Shown here: piece after piece, positions 34,560 to 47,280 of the stretch | Layout: each line of letters starts with the position of its first letter | How positions within the stretch are numbered: position 1 is the stretch's first letter | Assembly: GCA_941918925.1 (NCBI GenBank) | Contig: OW799237.1 | Span: 11,203,201 to 11,267,200, forward strand | Reading direction: 5' to 3' | DNA length: 64,000 bases | Origin: Phyto melanocephala | Taxonomy: Eukaryota; Arthropoda; Insecta; Diptera; Rhinophoridae | Notes under the pieces: model-generated | What the model saw: the letters and a program-made list of their open reading frames with translations, nothing else | Told to the model about the DNA's origin: nothing | The model's database searches: none | Program-made: the position numbers and the translations under genes

Positions 34560-36210
34560 TTTGTCCTTAAAAAAGAATACTTGTCACAAATCATTTAAAA
34601 TTTTTTGACCCAAATTTTATATATTATTAAATGTGTTAGTTTTAAAGTAAGTGTTTGGGAAAATGTTTGTCCCAAACTCTTTTGTAAAGAAAAATCTAAG
34701 TCCAAAACTATTTTCTATAGAAACATTTTTTGTGCCAAACTGTTTTCAATTGTCCAAACTTTTTTTAAAGCAAAATGTTTTTCCTAACGTTTTCTAAAAA
34801 AATATTTGTCACAAAATATTTTGTATAGAAAAATATTTGTCCCAAACTATTTTCTATAGAAAAAGATTTGTCCCAAATTGTTTCCTATAGAAAAACGATT
34901 TGTCCCATATTGTTTCCTATAGAAAAATATTTGTCCCAAACTATTTTCTATAGAAAAATACTAGTCCCAAACTATTTTCAATTGAAAAATACTTGTCCCA
35001 AACTATTTTCTATAGAAAAATATTTGTCCCAAACTATTTTCTATAGAAAAATATTTGTCCCAAACTATTTTCTATAGAAAAATATTTATCCCGAACTATT
35101 TTTTATAGAAAAATGTTTGTTTCAAAAATTTTTTTTATAGAAGAATTTTTGTCCCAGACTTTTATGTACATAAAAATCTTTGTCTCTCACATTTTTTTAA
35201 ATCTTTTTTACGAAATATTTTTTATAGAAATTTTTTATCCTAAACAATTTTGTATAAAATAAACTATTTTTTCAAAATTTTTCCTAAACAATGTTTGTCC
35301 TAAATAAACTATGTATGTATATAAGAAAATCTTTGCTCCACACTATTGTCTAAAGAGCAGTCTTAATCTCAAACTATTTTGATTAAAAAATAATTGTTCC
35401 AAACTGGTTTCTACAGAAAAATTTTTATGCAGATCTGTTTTCTATAGAAAAATGTTTGTTCCAAATAATTTTATATAGAAACAAATTTGTCCAACATTTT
35501 TCTATAAAAAAGATCTATGTCCCAAACAATTTCTATAGAAATATCTTTGTTACAAATAACTTTCTATAGAAAAAGCTTTATCCACATTTTTTTTATAGAA
35601 AAATATTTGTCCCAAACTATTTGCTATAGAATAATATTTGTCGCAGCTATTTTTTTCCATAGAAATTTCCTAGCACCAATTTTTTTCTATAGAAAAATCA
35701 TTTAAGAGTCATTTAAATTATTTCGTAAAAAATTTTTGTCGTTAATTCTTTCTGTAAAAGAGAGTTTGCAAAAATAATTTGTAATAAGAATTTCCCATTG
35801 GAAATTCTTTGCTTGGGTCTTGTATATATAATAAAACTATATTAATAAAATAAAGTTTGTGAAAAATAGAGTCAAATGTGTTCCGAATCTCTATTTATAA
35901 AATATTCTTTGTTTTAAGCTAAATATGTGCTATAAAAGAACTTTTGTCCTAAATTATTTTACATCGAAAAATCTTTGTTCAGAAATACAGATCTTGATTA
36001 AAAAATTTGTATATAAAAAACTTTTTTCCCTTACTCTAAATATTAATGACAATTCTTTTTTGCTGAAAAGTCCTTGTCTCAAGACTTTCTGTTCAGAAAT
36101 TTTCGGTAGAAATTTTTTTCTATAAGATTATATTGTCCCAAACTTGGTTTCAAAGGTTTTATAGAATGTCCTACTCCCACATAACTTTTCTACAGAATTT
36201 TTTTCCCATT
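34560..36210 (+). repeat. Palindrome-core tandem array 7, the most regular block (31 bp)
   Basis: Between 34,800 and 35,100 the unit TTTTCTATAGAAAAATA followed by TTTGTCCCAAACTA repeats almost unchanged. TGTCCC anchors at 34,994, 35,025 and 35,056 are exactly 31 bp apart. Flanks decay on both sides. Since 31 is not divisible by 3, successive units are read in all three frames, giving Phe/Tyr/Lys-rich spurious frames. Confidence 0.9.
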
Positions 36211-37730
36211 TATATATATACGTTAAGAAAATACTTTTCCCCTTCCCTAATAATGTACCATTATTGATGGGTGGCATTTGTTAATGTTTAACAATTGTTT
36301 AGTAATTTTTCATTTTCTGCTCATATTCTCTATGAGCTGATTCCTAGACAGTAAACTGCCATTGCTACTACCTGTTTATTACCCACATCAGACGAAGAAA
36401 CAGCTTTAAGACTTTTGTAAATATTTTTCATAATGGCTGGTCTGCTATAATTTGAAAACTATTCTTTTTATGGACTGGTCTATTGATAAGTTTAAAATAA
36501 ATAATGGACAGAGTTATCAATAGATTCCTAAGTATAGACATGCAGTCAATAACTAGAGTTCTTAGAGATACTTTTTATGTGTTATTGGTCATGTTTGTAG
36601 TTGCTATTGTTGTTATTTTTCATTGTTAATGTATGCTGTTACGACCACTATGTCATTTAATGGTTTTCAAGTTAAACATTTCCTTTATATCTCAGCATGA
36701 GATTTAATATTGTGAAGAAGTGGTAATATACAGAAAATGTTTCACAAACTAATAATTTGTAAGTAGACCAAAGGCTTTAGAATAAAACTTACTCTGTTAT
36801 TGACTATAGGTAAAAATACATAAGTTTGCAAAAAGTCGACAATTTACCACAAACCTCCCGTTTTATATTGAAAGAAATAATTTTAATTTCTTTATAAGAA
36901 AACGTCTCTCTTTTATAAACTTCCCGTTTATTACTTTATTTTTGTAATGAACTCATTTTAATTTTATGCAAGTTTTATAAAATGTTTTTAATTTAACATG
37001 ATGAGCAAAAAAAACAACAACTTATGCAAATACTTGAATATTAAAATTCCTATCTTTATACTCTGCAGCATGTAATTCATCCTCCAATTTCTAAGAGACT
37101 GTAGACATCAAGTGTGTTTGTGTGTGTCCTTAGGGTCTTGAAGGTTGGCCTCAGTGTTTGTGTGTTTAAAGTAAGAAAATATAAAAAAAATACCGCGTCT
37201 TAATGTTTAATAACAAAAAATCCAAATTCTTTTCATGTAAATGTGCCACTAAATATTGTTACGTATGTGTACAAGTTATTAAACACCCAAACGACGATGA
37301 ACCACCGACACTGCCGGAGGCCACCGGTAGACACCATTAACAACCACAACAAAGGCAACAACACAAATAATAAATTTTCATACATCTCGAACAAAGTCAA
37401 TAAACACCAGCGACACTGACTTTTGTTTCATCATTACCATCTTGCCGTCATCATTGTCATCTTCCTAGTCGTCATCGTCGTTGTCGTTGTCAGTCATCTT
37501 GAGCAGCAGCATATGATTGGTTATTACACGCAATTAATATGCTAAGTGCAATTATTGAATACTAATGAGTTTTAATATCAAACTTATTCTTTTCAATTTT
37601 ATTTTAATTTTTTTTTTACAAAACTGAGCGCTATAAATAAAAGGGAGAGTATAGTTCGTACAGCCATTAGAAAACCCAAAAGAAAAAATATGAATAAATT
37701 CTTCAAATATTTAGTAATTTTTTTTTCTTA
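36210..37730. other. No gene seen
   Basis: A patch at 37,270-37,510 is GC-richer (CACCGACACTGCCGGAGG, CGTCGTTGTCGTTGTC) but has no supported frame. It may be regulatory or an untranslated exon. Confidence 0.45.
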
Positions 37731-39150
37731 TTATTTTATAAAAGAATGTTGTCTTAAATTATTTTTTTTAATCATTGAATAACCTTAATTTTTTAATCAT
37801 ATCATTTTAATCATATTGAATAACCTTAAATGTTATTTCTTTTCTAAAAAACTTATTAAACTTTTTTTAAAACCTCTTTGTCCCTAGCTAAGTTCTGCAG
37901 AGCAGACTTTATTTAAAAAATATATATCAAAAAAACTTTTTCCCTGAAAAACTTTTGCCATAAACCGATTGTCGGAAATATTGTTATAGAATAATCTATG
38001 TCCCAAACAATTTTCTTTGGAAAAAAACTTTAGTTTTCCCCCAATTAAAAAAAAAAAAAATTTTTTCAAAGTACTTTATTTAGACAAAATTTTAAAACAA
38101 CTTAAATTTCAAATAATTTGTTTAATAGAAACTCTGTTCAAAATTGTTTTCTTTACAATATTATCCCTAGTTACTTTCTACAACAAAATTTCTAAGCTAA
38201 TTTAATTAAAAAAATATTGTCCTAAACTGTTTAATATAAAAAATTATTTGTTCCAAATTCTTTTATAAAGAAAAATTTTTTGAAAAATTTTTCTGTCGAA
38301 AAACCTTTGTCCCAAGATAGTTTCTAGTGAAGATTTTTATTTTCAAACTACTTTCTGTAGAAAAAATCCAAAAAAAAATATTTTCTATACAAAAACTTTC
38401 TCCAATCTACATTATCCAGGAAGACATTGTTTCAGGATACTTCTTTATAGAAGAAATTTTTTCTCAAAATATTTCCTATGGGGAACAGAATATCAAAAAC
38501 CATTGTTGTTAAACAAACTTTGCCGCAAACAATTTTCTTTAAAGCAAAAATTTTCTTTCAAATAATTTTCGACAAAAAAAAACTTTGTTACAAGCTGCCT
38601 TTTTTGTAGAACAACTTTGTCAGGAACTATTATATTGCATAAAACAAATTTTATTCCAAATTATTAAAAAGAAGTTTTTAAAGATGCCTGTTTTGATAAA
38701 AAAAATTTTGTCCAAAACTATTTTCAATACAAAAAACCATTGTCCCAAGCTATTTTCTGGAAAAAATCTTTGTTTAAATTTATTTATTTTTTTATAGAAA
38801 AGCCTTTGCCAAAGGTATTTCATATAGAATTTTTTTGTCTTCTTTCTAAGGAAAAAACTTTGTCCCAAACTATTTTATTTACAAAAAATTCATTATTTAA
38901 AATTATGTCTAATAGATCAAATTTTGTCTCAAATTATTTTCCGTAGAAAAAGCGTTTGTCCTAAACAATTTTTTGTACAAAAAACTTTGTCCCAAACTGT
39001 TTTCTATATAAAAACTTCGTTTTAAACTTTAGCCGGAATCATTTTCTATACGAAAATTATTGTAAATTATTTTCTTTATTATTCTATTTTCTTTATTTTC
39101 TGAAAAAAAAATTTGTCACAAGCTATTTTGTGTATCAAAACTTCGTTTAA
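37730..39150 (+). repeat. Palindrome-core tandem array 8
   Basis: Diverged units of TTTGTCCCAAACTATTTTCT then ATAGAAAAA, the same subfamily and orientation as array 7. Many substitutions and indels. Confidence 0.75.
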
Positions 39151-40190
39151 ATATATTTGTGTCAACAAATAAACCTTAATGATGTTATATATTAATATTA
39201 AAAATGTTTTGAATTTGGTGTTGTTGTTTATATAATTTGTATATTTAGCTTGAAGAAGCTCTCCATTTTTTGATGGCAAAATATTGGTGTTAAGAAGTAA
39301 TTCTTTTATATAAAACACAAAAGAGTGCTCAACAATAGGAACACAATATTAATATATTTATTATTATTTGCTGTGTTGCTTTGTATTAACAATTAAAAAC
39401 ATATACTTAAAACCTAAATTAATGGTTTGTATAAAAGTGAAACACATAGAAGTATTTAACAAGATTACAAATATTTTGCTTATAAATTAGTAAAAAAAGA
39501 TAATTTTAAATGCGCTTGTATGAAATATATAAAAAATATTCTTAAAAAAACGCGCCAAAAAATTTTCTTCCCTTAATTACTGTGTTAATATTTCAACAAA
39601 CGTTTCTCTTTTCTTTCATCTTAACTCACTTTTTTATAGCAAGCTTTAAGTAAACTAAAATTCCTTTAGCAAAAATTTCTATCTTGCTATATATTTTGTA
39701 CTCAAAATAATTCTATTAACTCTCTGAGTATACTTCTGTTACCTTTAGTGTCACTCTCCTACTGGAAGTAACATTAAAATTAGTTTTGCAAAACATTCGG
39801 CGAGAAGATGAGTGGAAAACTTTTCTCTCATTGGAATGAAAACAAAATGTTAAAAGATGAAAGAAAAAAAAAATAACAAAAATATAAACAAAACAGCTGT
39901 TGGCAAAATGTTTGCTAATGAATCCACATGTATAGAAAAAAGCATGATTTTGTTTGAAGAAAATGTAGAAGAGGTAAAAGCGAAAAAGTAAACAACTTTA
40001 ACTGAAGAATACAATATGATTATGAATGTAGGAAAATGAAATAATGATGCAAGAATAAAAGGGTTTGCAGAACTAAATACAGAACAGGATTTAAAAATAA
40101 CAGGAAGTTGGGCGTATGATTAATGTTGCTTATTTAGTTCTATTAAAATATATAAATAAAATCAAAAGAAATAGATACCCTATTTAAGAA
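39150..40190. other. No gene seen
   Basis: AT-rich single-copy-looking sequence between arrays 8 and 9. Frames are short and unsupported. Confidence 0.5.
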
Positions 40191-41070
40191 ATTTAATAAG
40201 ATTTTTCGATAGAAAAATGTCTACTAGATTAAAAATTTAGTAGAAATTTCGACAACATTTTCGAAAAAGTTAAAATGAATTTGTATAAAATAACCCACAA
40301 ATTGACGAATTTTCCTTATGATAATATTAAAAAGTTTTATTTAAAATTAAATAAAAAAAAAATTTCTCTTGAATACTACAGTACCAGATAATATTTTCGA
40401 ACATGTAAAATCGAATGTATTAAATTTTTAATTGAATACAATTTTATGTAGAATATATACAATAGGATTTAAGTTTTTCTCATAAATACCCAGTCGGATA
40501 AATAGATTTTTTTTTTGAATAATAGAATTTTTTAAGGAATATTTTCAATAGGACATATTAACAATAACAAATTATTTTTAACGGACAACATTTTGTATAA
40601 TTTTTTTTCTGTTTTCCGACGGAAATATTTCTTTGCTTAATAAATTGGACGGATAAAATTTCTGAGAAATATTTTAATTTTTTTAATATTTTTTATCGGA
40701 TAAAGTTTTTAAATGAACATTTTTATTCGGATAAAATATTTTTAGAAAGAAAAGTTTCTATAGAATATCTTTAGAATATTTTCAATCTGGTAAAGAAATT
40801 TATAAAATATTTTAAATCATATAAAAGAATCTCTAAAATATTTTCTTTAAGTTATGATTTTAATAAAAGTTTTTCATAGATTATTTCGGATAAAGTTCCT
40901 ATAAAATTTTTCAGTTAAAATTTTCGTAGAATATTTTGAAGAAAATTTTATTAAATTTACTTTTAAATGCAAAATATTAAAATTCATATAACAAATCCTG
41001 AACAATATCTTAAATCGAATATAATTTTCTATTTTTAAGTGAATAACATTATGTATAGGGTATATTAATT
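40190..41070 (-). repeat. Palindrome-core repeats, block 9 (linker CGGATAAA)
   Basis: Units of the type CGGATAAAATTTTTATAGAA then TATTTTCAAT, very degenerate, in reverse orientation. The linker is the reverse complement of the TTTATCCG linker of array 10. The block resumes at 42,940 after the Helitron-like region. Confidence 0.65.
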
Positions 41071-41205
41071 CGGGAAATGTTTCCTAAAGATAACACTGGG
41101 TAACAAAATTGAAATTTTTTGTGTTGTCTGGAACGTTATTGCAATTTTTAACTAATTTGAGATCGCAAAGTTTAAAAAAAATCGGTGAAGTTTAAGTAGC
41201 TGAAA

Positions 41206-41705
41206 ATGATAACTTTTTTTATGGGCGTGGCCCTGCCCACTTTTCTAATCACGAAATTATATAGTCATGACAGCTCAATATGTGTGGTAAGTTTCAGAAA
41301 AAGCAGTCTAGTGCAAGACCTCAAAATTTTAACTTTTTTTATGGGCGTGGCCCTGCCCACTTTTCTAATCACGAAATTATATAGTCATGACAGCTCAATA
41401 TGTGTGAAAAGTTTCAGAAAAATCGGTCCAGTGCAAGTACCTAAATATTATAAACTTTTCAATAGGCGTGGCCCCGCCCACTTATCTAATCACGAAATTA
41501 TGTAGTCATGACAGCTCAATATGTGTAAAAAGTTTCAGGAAAATAGGTCAAGTGTAATCAGCACTTGGGCCCTGCCCACTTTTCTAATCAAGAAATTGTA
41601 TAGTCATGACAACTCAATATGTGTGCAAAGTTTCAGAAAAAATTGGTCAAGTGGAAGTAGCAAAAAATGATAACTAATTTTTTATGGGCGTGGCCCCGCC
41701 CAATT
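41206..41705. repeat. Tandem repeat with GGGCGTGGCC motif, 120-121 bp period
   Basis: The first two units are identical over long stretches (TTTTTTATGGGCGTGGCCCT, then TAATCACGAAATTATATAGT) and start 120 bp apart; the third is 121 bp on, the next two are shorter and diverged. A frame running through the copies is an artefact of the period being divisible by three. Confidence 0.85.
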
Positions 41706-42118
41706 TTTGCCACCCATAAACACTCCCTTGAATGTGTACAACAACTTGCCCAAGCTTGAGTCCGATTGGTTTTACAGTTTCGGTCTATACCTAACACACA
41801 CTGGGAGGGAAAACTGGGAGGTCTTGAGTGAAGTGTGCTCCCGGATAATTAAGGACCTAAGAAGGCTGGAAAGGGCTAGACGGTCCGACGAGGAGGAGGT
41901 GTGAATGCCAACGGCCTCCGCGAAGTAATACCAAGCGGCAGTCCCGTGGGTATATCCGTTGATGATCGAGGGGGTGTGGTTTAGTACGTAGGCGCTACGG
42001 CGAATCGTACATGCTTGTGGCACGGGCCATCCATGAATATTCCACACCACCGGCTCGAAAGTAAAAAAAAAAAAAAACACACACACACATACACAGAGTT
42101 TCACTTTTATATATATAG
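41706..42118 (-). mobile_element. Helitron-like 5' end with a GC-rich, possibly captured segment
   Basis: On the minus strand this begins TCTATATATATAAAAGTGAA at 42,118, preceded by A, the 5' signature shared with the two Helitrons of this window. A GT/T-rich stretch follows, then about 330 bp with far higher GC than its surroundings. The minus frame contains QACTIRRSAYVLNHTPSI and AAWYYFAEAVGIHTSS, not recognised. The 3' CTAG end was not found. Confidence 0.55.
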
Positions 42119-42939
42119 ATATAATTATTGCCCTTGAAAAACAATCAAACTTTTTAAAGTAAAAAAAAAAAAATTACTGAGAAATGGTTGTTGAAGTAAA
42201 AAATAAAAAAAAATTTTAATTATTTATATAAGACAAATCATGAAAACTCCAAAATGTAAATAAGTGTTAAGTTTTATTACTTTCACGTAAAGCCACATAA
42301 CCTGTAAACAAAGTGAGACATCGATCATAAAAATCAATGAATCAGTTTCGCTTTTATTCACAATTAAGTGAAGGTACCTCAATTTTAAGCGAAGGAAAAA
42401 ACGTTAATTTAGCATTAAAAATCGCTAAATATACATCAGCTAAACATACATATATCAGTGTCATTGCACAATAGTATCTTAAATAATAAAAATAAATAAA
42501 ATCAAATGCTGTAGATCGATTTGAACGAAATATGGCTCGTTTTATTTGGAACACATTTGCCTATACACTCGCAAATATATAGCGGGATTTTTGTCGTTTA
42601 ATATTTTTTTAAAATTTCTAACATATTAAAAATGTTAAAAATTTTTTTGAAAACATATTTTTCTGACACAAATTCCCCGATAACTCTGAAAATATTGGGA
42701 AAATTTAAAATTAATGTAAGCACGACTTGAAGATAGTATTATTGAGCTTTGGATTTTTTGTGGGTAAACAGTTTTTATTAGTAGTTATTCCAATATGTGT
42801 AGTGAATGCCTTAATTTTGGACATGACGGTGTATCGCGAAAAGTCGATCTGATAGAACAAAAAACCCAAGAGCAGCTTCCCTAATAACATTAATCAACAA
42901 AAACCTTGTTCTTATGTGTAATTATTTGATTGGTTCAAA
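42119..42939. other. No gene seen
   Basis: AT-rich, with poly-A runs near 42,160 and 42,205. No supported frame. Confidence 0.5.
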
Positions 42940-43650
42940 TTTCCTAAAGAATTTTTTTTTCAACTGGATAAAATTTGTTGTAAAATATCTTACCTACATA
43001 AGGTTTTGTATAAAAACTTTAAATCAAAATTATTTTGAACTCGGGAATTTTTTCCTGTATATTTTTTTTAACGGATCAATTTTTTTCGAGTTTTTTATTC
43101 GGATAAAATGTCCAATAGAGTATCTTCATGGAAATAACATTTTCTATGGAATATTGCCAGTCATATAAAATTGTCTGTTTAAAATTTTTAATCCGATAAT
43201 ATTTTCTCTAAAATATTTTTGAATTAATGGAATTTCTATAGAATACCTTTAATTGGATAAAAATTTCTGCATAACTTTTGTGCTGGAATAAAAATTTTTA
43301 AAGAACAATTTTTATTTTTGTAAAAAAGCTTCAAGGTAAAATTGGAAAACATTCTTCTTGAATTATTTGAATTTGAAAATTTATCCACAAAATTATCTAT
43401 AGAAATTTAGTAGAAAAAAATTTTTGCAAAAAATATTTTCGGATAAATTTAAAAAGGTTTTCGTATAATGTCAATAATAATGATTTATTTATAGACATTT
43501 TTGGTTTCAATTTAAAATAAATATTCATGTTTTGACTGAAAGTTTCTATTAAATAACTTTATCCTTTAAATTATTTCTTTAAGTTATTTTATGCCTAAAA
43601 GATCTTCTATCAGAAAAGTTTAACCAAAATTTTTTTTGACAGAATAACTT
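42940..43650 (-). repeat. Palindrome-core repeats, block 9 continued
   Basis: CGGATAAAAT...CTATAGAATAT-type units, degenerate, with the same linker and orientation as 40,190-41,070. Confidence 0.6.
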
Positions 43651-43997
43651 TAATTAAAATGTTTTACCCACATGTTTTGTATTAATTTGTTTTATCCTTG
43701 CAAACATAGTTTAAGCAATGTGGTTCCTTTATGAATTCTTTGAAAATAAATTTTACTGCTTTTACTTTAAATAATTTAATAATTTTTTGTATAGTTTCTT
43801 TTGCTTTCATTTACACTTTTATATCACTAATGTTATTTGCTTTTAACCGTATAAGTGAAAGTTTATTAAATTTTTATGTTGGTGGCAATTCTTCCATTAA
43901 CATCATTATAATCTTCGTATTTACTTCTTAGCCGTTTTTGATTTAAGACTCTAAACACTAAAACCTTAAAAAACTGCTTAATAGTTGAGTGACTTAC

Positions 43998-44082
43998 CAC
44001 TCTGCTGATGGTGGCTGCTGTTTGAACATGAACTAGTTGGCGTTACACATTTAGGCTGAAAGGAGCTAGTTGTTGGTAGAGG
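43998..44082 (-). CDS. Candidate internal coding exon of an unidentified minus-strand gene
   Basis: On the minus strand this 85-bp segment is preceded by TTTTTTCTAG and followed by GTAAGT. Only one of three frames is open throughout: PLPTTSSFQPKCVTPTSS then CSNSSHHQQS, with one base left over (phase 1). Its composition is clearly less AT-rich than its flanks, and a possible branch point (CTTAAC) lies upstream. The Ser/Thr/Gln-rich product resembles low-complexity parts of fly regulatory proteins but no family was recognised. No partner exon was found in the window, so adjoining introns would be long. Alternatively a chance match. Confidence 0.45.
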
Positions 44083-45150
44083 CTAGAAAAAATTTCCTTG
44101 TTAAGTTTTAGAGCATAATTAATTTTCATTAACTTGCTTGGCAGCAAGTCAAAAACACTAGTAACCAACATCTTAAATAAAACCCACCATAAGCCATGCC
44201 AAACTTAACAAAAGCAGCAGAACTCTAGCCAACCTTCAAACTAAAGAAACAATACTATGATAACAGCCCTTAACAAACACATAGCCAGACTCTATTGTGG
44301 TAGAAATTGGTATCAGTGGTAGCGGCAGTGGTTTTATAAGGGAACTAAAATATGAAAAATATTTATGTGGTTTATTGAAAGTTTTGTCAGTTCATTTACT
44401 TTCATTTAATTTGCAACTGTAACAACACAATTTTTTCAATATCTGCCAACTTGTCAGACCCCTACTACCGTTCGTTCATTTTTCCGTCCATTTGTCTGGT
44501 TGATATTGAAAGCTGACTTTGTCGAAAAGCAGCAACAAAAATACAACAGCCAAAAGTAAACATGTTGTTAAGTTGGGTTATTTTACAACAAGTTGGCGTT
44601 AACAACTTCATGTCAAAGTATTCGTCGTCTGTAATATAAAAGTTGTTGTTGCTACCAAACAACTAGTAACTACTTCAACTACTACAACTCTAATTGTTGG
44701 CGATAAGTTGTGTACGCGTTTGTTATTGGTAGTTTTTGCTTCTTAATAATTCTCTTCACATTAACTCTTGGCTTCTGTTCTGTTCTTATTGCTGCTGTTG
44801 CAGTTATTTTTGTTTGCTATTTGCCATTTTCTTAATTACTTACGACAAGAATAACACTTCATATACAATAATTTTAAGTGTGTGGGTTGTTCATGTTATA
44901 ACTACATTACCAATAGTGACAACAATAAAAGCAATAAGCATCAGCTACATCTTCAAAAAAAAAAAAAAAAAAAAAATTCAACCAACCAGCCAACCGACAA
45001 CTACTCTTTTAACAACTTTTGCAGTGTTATTGAGACGTTACACACTTGCAAAAGTTAATTTATGATAGACAGACATATAAGCAAATACTAGCCAAAACAG
45101 AAGTAGCAGACAGTATAGTCATAAAAAATTTGTACAAATGAAATTTGGAA
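44083..45150. other. Probable intron sequence near the candidate exon
   Basis: Contains CAACAA/GTTGTT-rich non-coding sequence and a long A run at about 44,955-44,975. No exon supported. Confidence 0.45.
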
Positions 45151-45159
45151 AACTTAAGC

Positions 45160-47280
45160 AAAAGTTTTTCCATGGCAATTTTTTTTATAAAGAATTTTAA
45201 GTTGTAAAAATGTCTAAGTAAATTAGTAAAATTTTAATAGAAAATGTTATTACTAATAAAAGTTTCTACGTAAAATTTTATCCGATATGTTGTTTTCTGT
45301 ATAAATAATTTTATCCGTTGGCAATAGGAGACTTCAATTGATGTGAAAATTTTTAATAGAGTACAATATCCCTCGTAAAATTTAATGTAAAAAACTGTAT
45401 TCGATATTTGTACAAAATTTTTAAGCGATTTGAAATATTCCGATCTTGAAACATTATCCGTTCATACGCTTTAGTTTAAAGTTTTATGCGCTATGCTATT
45501 TTATTTGTAAATCTTTATATTTTTCTATAGCTAAATATATGCGCTGTCAAACTTTCTATGCGATAATGTATCCGTTGGCTTATTTTCTGTGAAAGTTTTT
45601 ATCCGTTGTAAAATTTATCGAATATATATTTATCCGTTGTTAAATTATATAAAGAAAAATTTATCCGTAATAAAATTTCCTTGAGGAAGGCTTAGCCTTA
45701 GTGAAATTTCCTAAATGAAAATTTATCCGTTGTCAAATTTTCTAAAGAAAAATATCTTTGGTCACCTTTTCTATGTCATATTTTTTAAACATAAATTAAT
45801 CCGTTTTCAAATTTTTCAAAGGAAAATTTATCCATGGTCAAATTTATCAATGAAAAATTCCTTCGTTGTTAAATTTTGTAAAGAAAAATTTTTCATTGTC
45901 AACTTCTGTAAGGGAAAATTTGTCTGTTGAAATATTTTTGGTAAAATTTCTACAGAAAACTGAAATTATATCCGATATTAAACTTTTTACTATATAGTAT
46001 TCGTTGTTATATTTTCTGTTCTATAATATATATCCTTAGTAAAATTTTTTTAAAATAAAAATTTATCCGTTGTCAAATTTTATAAAAAAATATATATTCG
46101 ATTTCAAATTTTCTAAAGCAACGTTTACCGTTATCTAAAATTTTAATGGAAAATTTATATGTTTTTTAATTTAACCAAATAAAATGTATCCGTTTTAGAA
46201 TTATGTTAAAGAAAATTAATCTGTTTTAAAATTTTCTCAAGAAAAATTTATCCGTTGTAAGATTTTTTAAACTCAAACTTTCAAACTTTTTAAAGGAAAA
46301 CTTATCCGCTGTAAAATTTTCTAAAGAAAAATTTTTTCGCTGTCAAATTCCCTTTAGAAAAATTTTTTCCGTTGCAAAATTTTCTATAAAAATGTTAATC
46401 CTTTTAAAAATTTTTTAGAAAAACTTGATTTGTTTTAAAACTTCTTTTTAAAATGCATGAGTGTTTTTTTAATTTTTTATAGAAAAGATTTCTGTTGAAA
46501 AACTTTATTTAAAGGCTTATCCGTTGTATAATTTTTTTGTAAGAAGACTGATTGGACGTTCAACATTTTTTTAGATAATTTTTTCAGCTGTCAAAATTGT
46601 TTGTCAAATTGACAAACAAAATTTATCGGTTTAAAATTTTTCAATAGTACTTCTTTGTTGTAAAATTTTCTATATGAAGACTTACTCGCTGTTAAGTCTT
46701 TACAAGAAAACTTTTTAGCTGTCTAATTTACTACAGAAGAATTAAAAAAATAATCATTGTCATATTGTTGAAAAAATCTTATCCGCTGTAATGTTGTAAT
46801 CTCTAGTCATAATTTTTGTAGAAAAATTTATCCGCTTCTAAAAATTTTTATTTCTGGTGCTCCGTTTTATTTGCTTTGGACAATTTTTGTCCAATTAAAA
46901 AAAAAATTGATTCGTTGACAATTTTTTATAAACAATTTTATCTCTTGTTGAACTTTTTATCAAATTTTTTTTTTATTATTTATAGAAATCTTAAATCTTT
47001 AAACTATTTTCTAACGAAAACTTTATGTTTTGAAATTAAAACTTTTTTCCTTATTAAATTTTAAAAATTAAATTTTATCCGTTATTAAATTTTGATAAAA
47101 ACATATTATGTCTAGTGAGATTTTTTAAGAAAATATTCATTCGTTGTCAAATGAATAGAAGCCTTTATCCGTTTTATTTTTAAGCTAAATTTTTGGGAGT
47201 GTAAAACTTAAAAAACCTTCTTCTGGTCTTAACTTTTTGATAGTAGATTTTATCTGCCGGAAAATTATTTGTATTCCAAG
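45160..47280 (+). repeat. Palindrome-core tandem array 10 (linker TTTATCCGTTGTCAAA)
   Basis: Units of AAATTTTCTAAAGAAAAATT followed by TATCCGTTGTC, 2.1 kb in all, with spacing irregular at about 30-37 bp. The palindrome is often CTAAAG instead of CTATAG. It is in forward orientation. Copies with TCCGTTGTCAAA are frequent between 45,600 and 46,400. Confidence 0.8.

Noticed and set aside
34868..35077. Open frame with repeated LSQTIFYRKI-like phrases
   Set aside because: Direct translation of the 31-bp array read through three frames; no start context or splice sites.
37270..37510. GC-richer stretch as a possible exon
   Set aside because: No frame with flanking splice sites on either strand was found.
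41206..41505. Open frame with a 40-residue internal repeat
   Set aside because: The 120-bp tandem unit is divisible by three, so one frame stays open by periodicity alone.
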